DNA of 64,000 bases from Combretum micranthum (Eukaryota; Streptophyta; Magnoliopsida; Myrtales; Combretaceae): positions 806,001-870,000 of the forward strand of contig JAMXBD010000391.1 of NCBI GenBank assembly GCA_024138025.1, in the 5' to 3' direction. The notes beneath the pieces are model-generated. The model had not been told where the DNA came from, made no database searches, and saw nothing but the letters and a program-made list of their open reading frames with translations. Position numbers and translations under genes: made by a program. The number at the start of each line of letters is the position of its first letter. The stretch's first letter is position 1. Positions 62,928 through 64,000 of the stretch are shown piece by piece.

Positions 62928-64000
62928 TGTAAGGACCCGTTATCACCCCTATATTTGAAATAGGCGATAACAGTTCCCCAACCACATATAACCTATAAGA
63001 TTATATGTAAGGTTGTTTGAAAGAATTGTTTGAGAAATTGTTTATCTAATTCCATATAGATAATATAATAGAAATCATAATATTTTTTTTAAAAAAAAAC
63101 CTTAAGCAAAGCTATACTACTACACCACCAACACATTCTGCAAAGGAAACAACTTAACTCCTACATAGCTAAGTACATATATATATATATACATATTACA
63201 TTCAAAGGCTTCTTACAAGCCTTAACAAAATCTTCAAAACACAACCCAAACTAACACTTTAATTACATCATCAACAAAAGGAATCACATCTAATCTATTA
63301 CAATTATAGGGTTCCATTGAGTCCATGGTTAACTCTAATCCTCCAATTCATCAAGAAAATCTTCAAAGTCGGTTCCGTACCCCATATTTGCAAAGACCTC
63401 ATCGGAATCATCACCTGAAATGGATAAAATATGAGCCAAAGCCCAGTACACAATAACGAATACAAATGCAAAGTGGGTCACACATTCTTAGACTAATGCA
63501 TTATGCAACAATCAATGGTTTATTGTTAAATCTTTAGTTAGTAAAACAACACGAGAATATTCAACACTCCGGACAACAGGGATCTAGTATTACGTCGCCT
63601 CCTGAATGGCTCTACTGTTCATACAGACTAGGTAGCCCCACCTTCCGGTGTAGCCCGTAATATTAGATCCTGAGTAACGCATCACAACGCTCAGGGGGTT
63701 GATATGAGTAGTTTCGGATACCCATATCTCCTAAATAATTCTATTTATTAACGAGAAAGTACCCTGCCCCCAATCTGAGCAGGGTGCACTCTCCGAACCA
63801 GATTCAACGGAAAAAATCAACACTCATCAATTAATAAGATTTTCTTAATTTAAAGTAATTTGGTTGTGATGCCTACCCTAACAAAGAAACAAGCAAGTTA
63901 CTGTACCTGATAGCTGGGAAACTAATGGGTTGGCTGGGCGAGAATCTATCACTGTTTAAAAAATAATATTAAATTTCACATTTAGCTTGAGCACTAATTA
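62928..64000 (+). mobile_element. LTR of the 8133 family, continues beyond the right edge
   Basis: TGTAAGGACCCGTTATCACC and the next 1 kb match 8133-9190 closely, including the GTACCCTGCCCCCAATCTGA block at 63760. The window ends before the GC-rich island and the far end. Confidence 0.8.

Noticed and set aside
8133..64000. The matching LTR starts at 8133 and 62928 as the two LTRs of one giant element
   Set aside because: 8133-10725 has its own right end and target duplication, and the DNA between contains unrelated genes. Two separate insertions are simpler.
1..64000. tRNA or rRNA genes, CRISPR arrays, bacterial-style operons
   Set aside because: No cloverleaf-like segment with conserved box motifs and no regularly spaced direct repeats were seen. 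The DNA is plant nuclear sequence.

Overview
This is AT-rich plant nuclear DNA, most likely from a eudicot. Genes have GT-AG introns, a UGT92-like glycosyltransferase and a lambda-class glutathione transferase are present, and LTR retrotransposon debris fills much of the rest. The species cannot be named from the sequence. There is no sign of bacterial or organellar DNA.

Layout. 1-11,228 holds LTR-family remnants, a small inverted-repeat element, and the first two exons of a TBC/Rab-GAP gene whose remainder is missing. 11,229-50,573 is a decayed tandem array with a period of about 11.45 kb. Each unit carries a UDP-glycosyltransferase gene on the minus strand and a glutathione transferase lambda (GSTL) gene on the plus strand, head to head across about 2.5 kb. 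Order: UGT-D (5' fragment), GSTL-1 (intact), UGT-B (one nonsense codon), GSTL-2 (intact), UGT-A (nonsense codon plus frameshift), a 5'-truncated Ty1/copia element, UGT-C (frameshift plus truncation by the copia LTR). A 5.9-kb and a 3.3-kb LTR-type insertion split the array, each with a 5-bp target duplication. The copia junction marks a deletion that removed a third GSTL gene. 50,574-64,000 is gene-poor: a possible stray exon, several terminal-inverted-repeat elements (one with a clear 10-bp target duplication), a TAA microsatellite and more LTR sequence.

How the genes relate. GSTLs bind flavonoid-type ligands and act as thiol transferases; family-1 UGTs glucosylate small molecules. A divergent UGT/GSTL pair duplicated as one module would fit a detoxification or secondary-metabolism pair. 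Here every UGT copy is broken while both GSTL copies stay open over nine exons. The two GSTLs differ at seven residues, all between residues 107 and 147. Five of these lie in exon 6, next to the expected substrate-binding site. The window reads as a recently expanded module whose two halves have had opposite fates.
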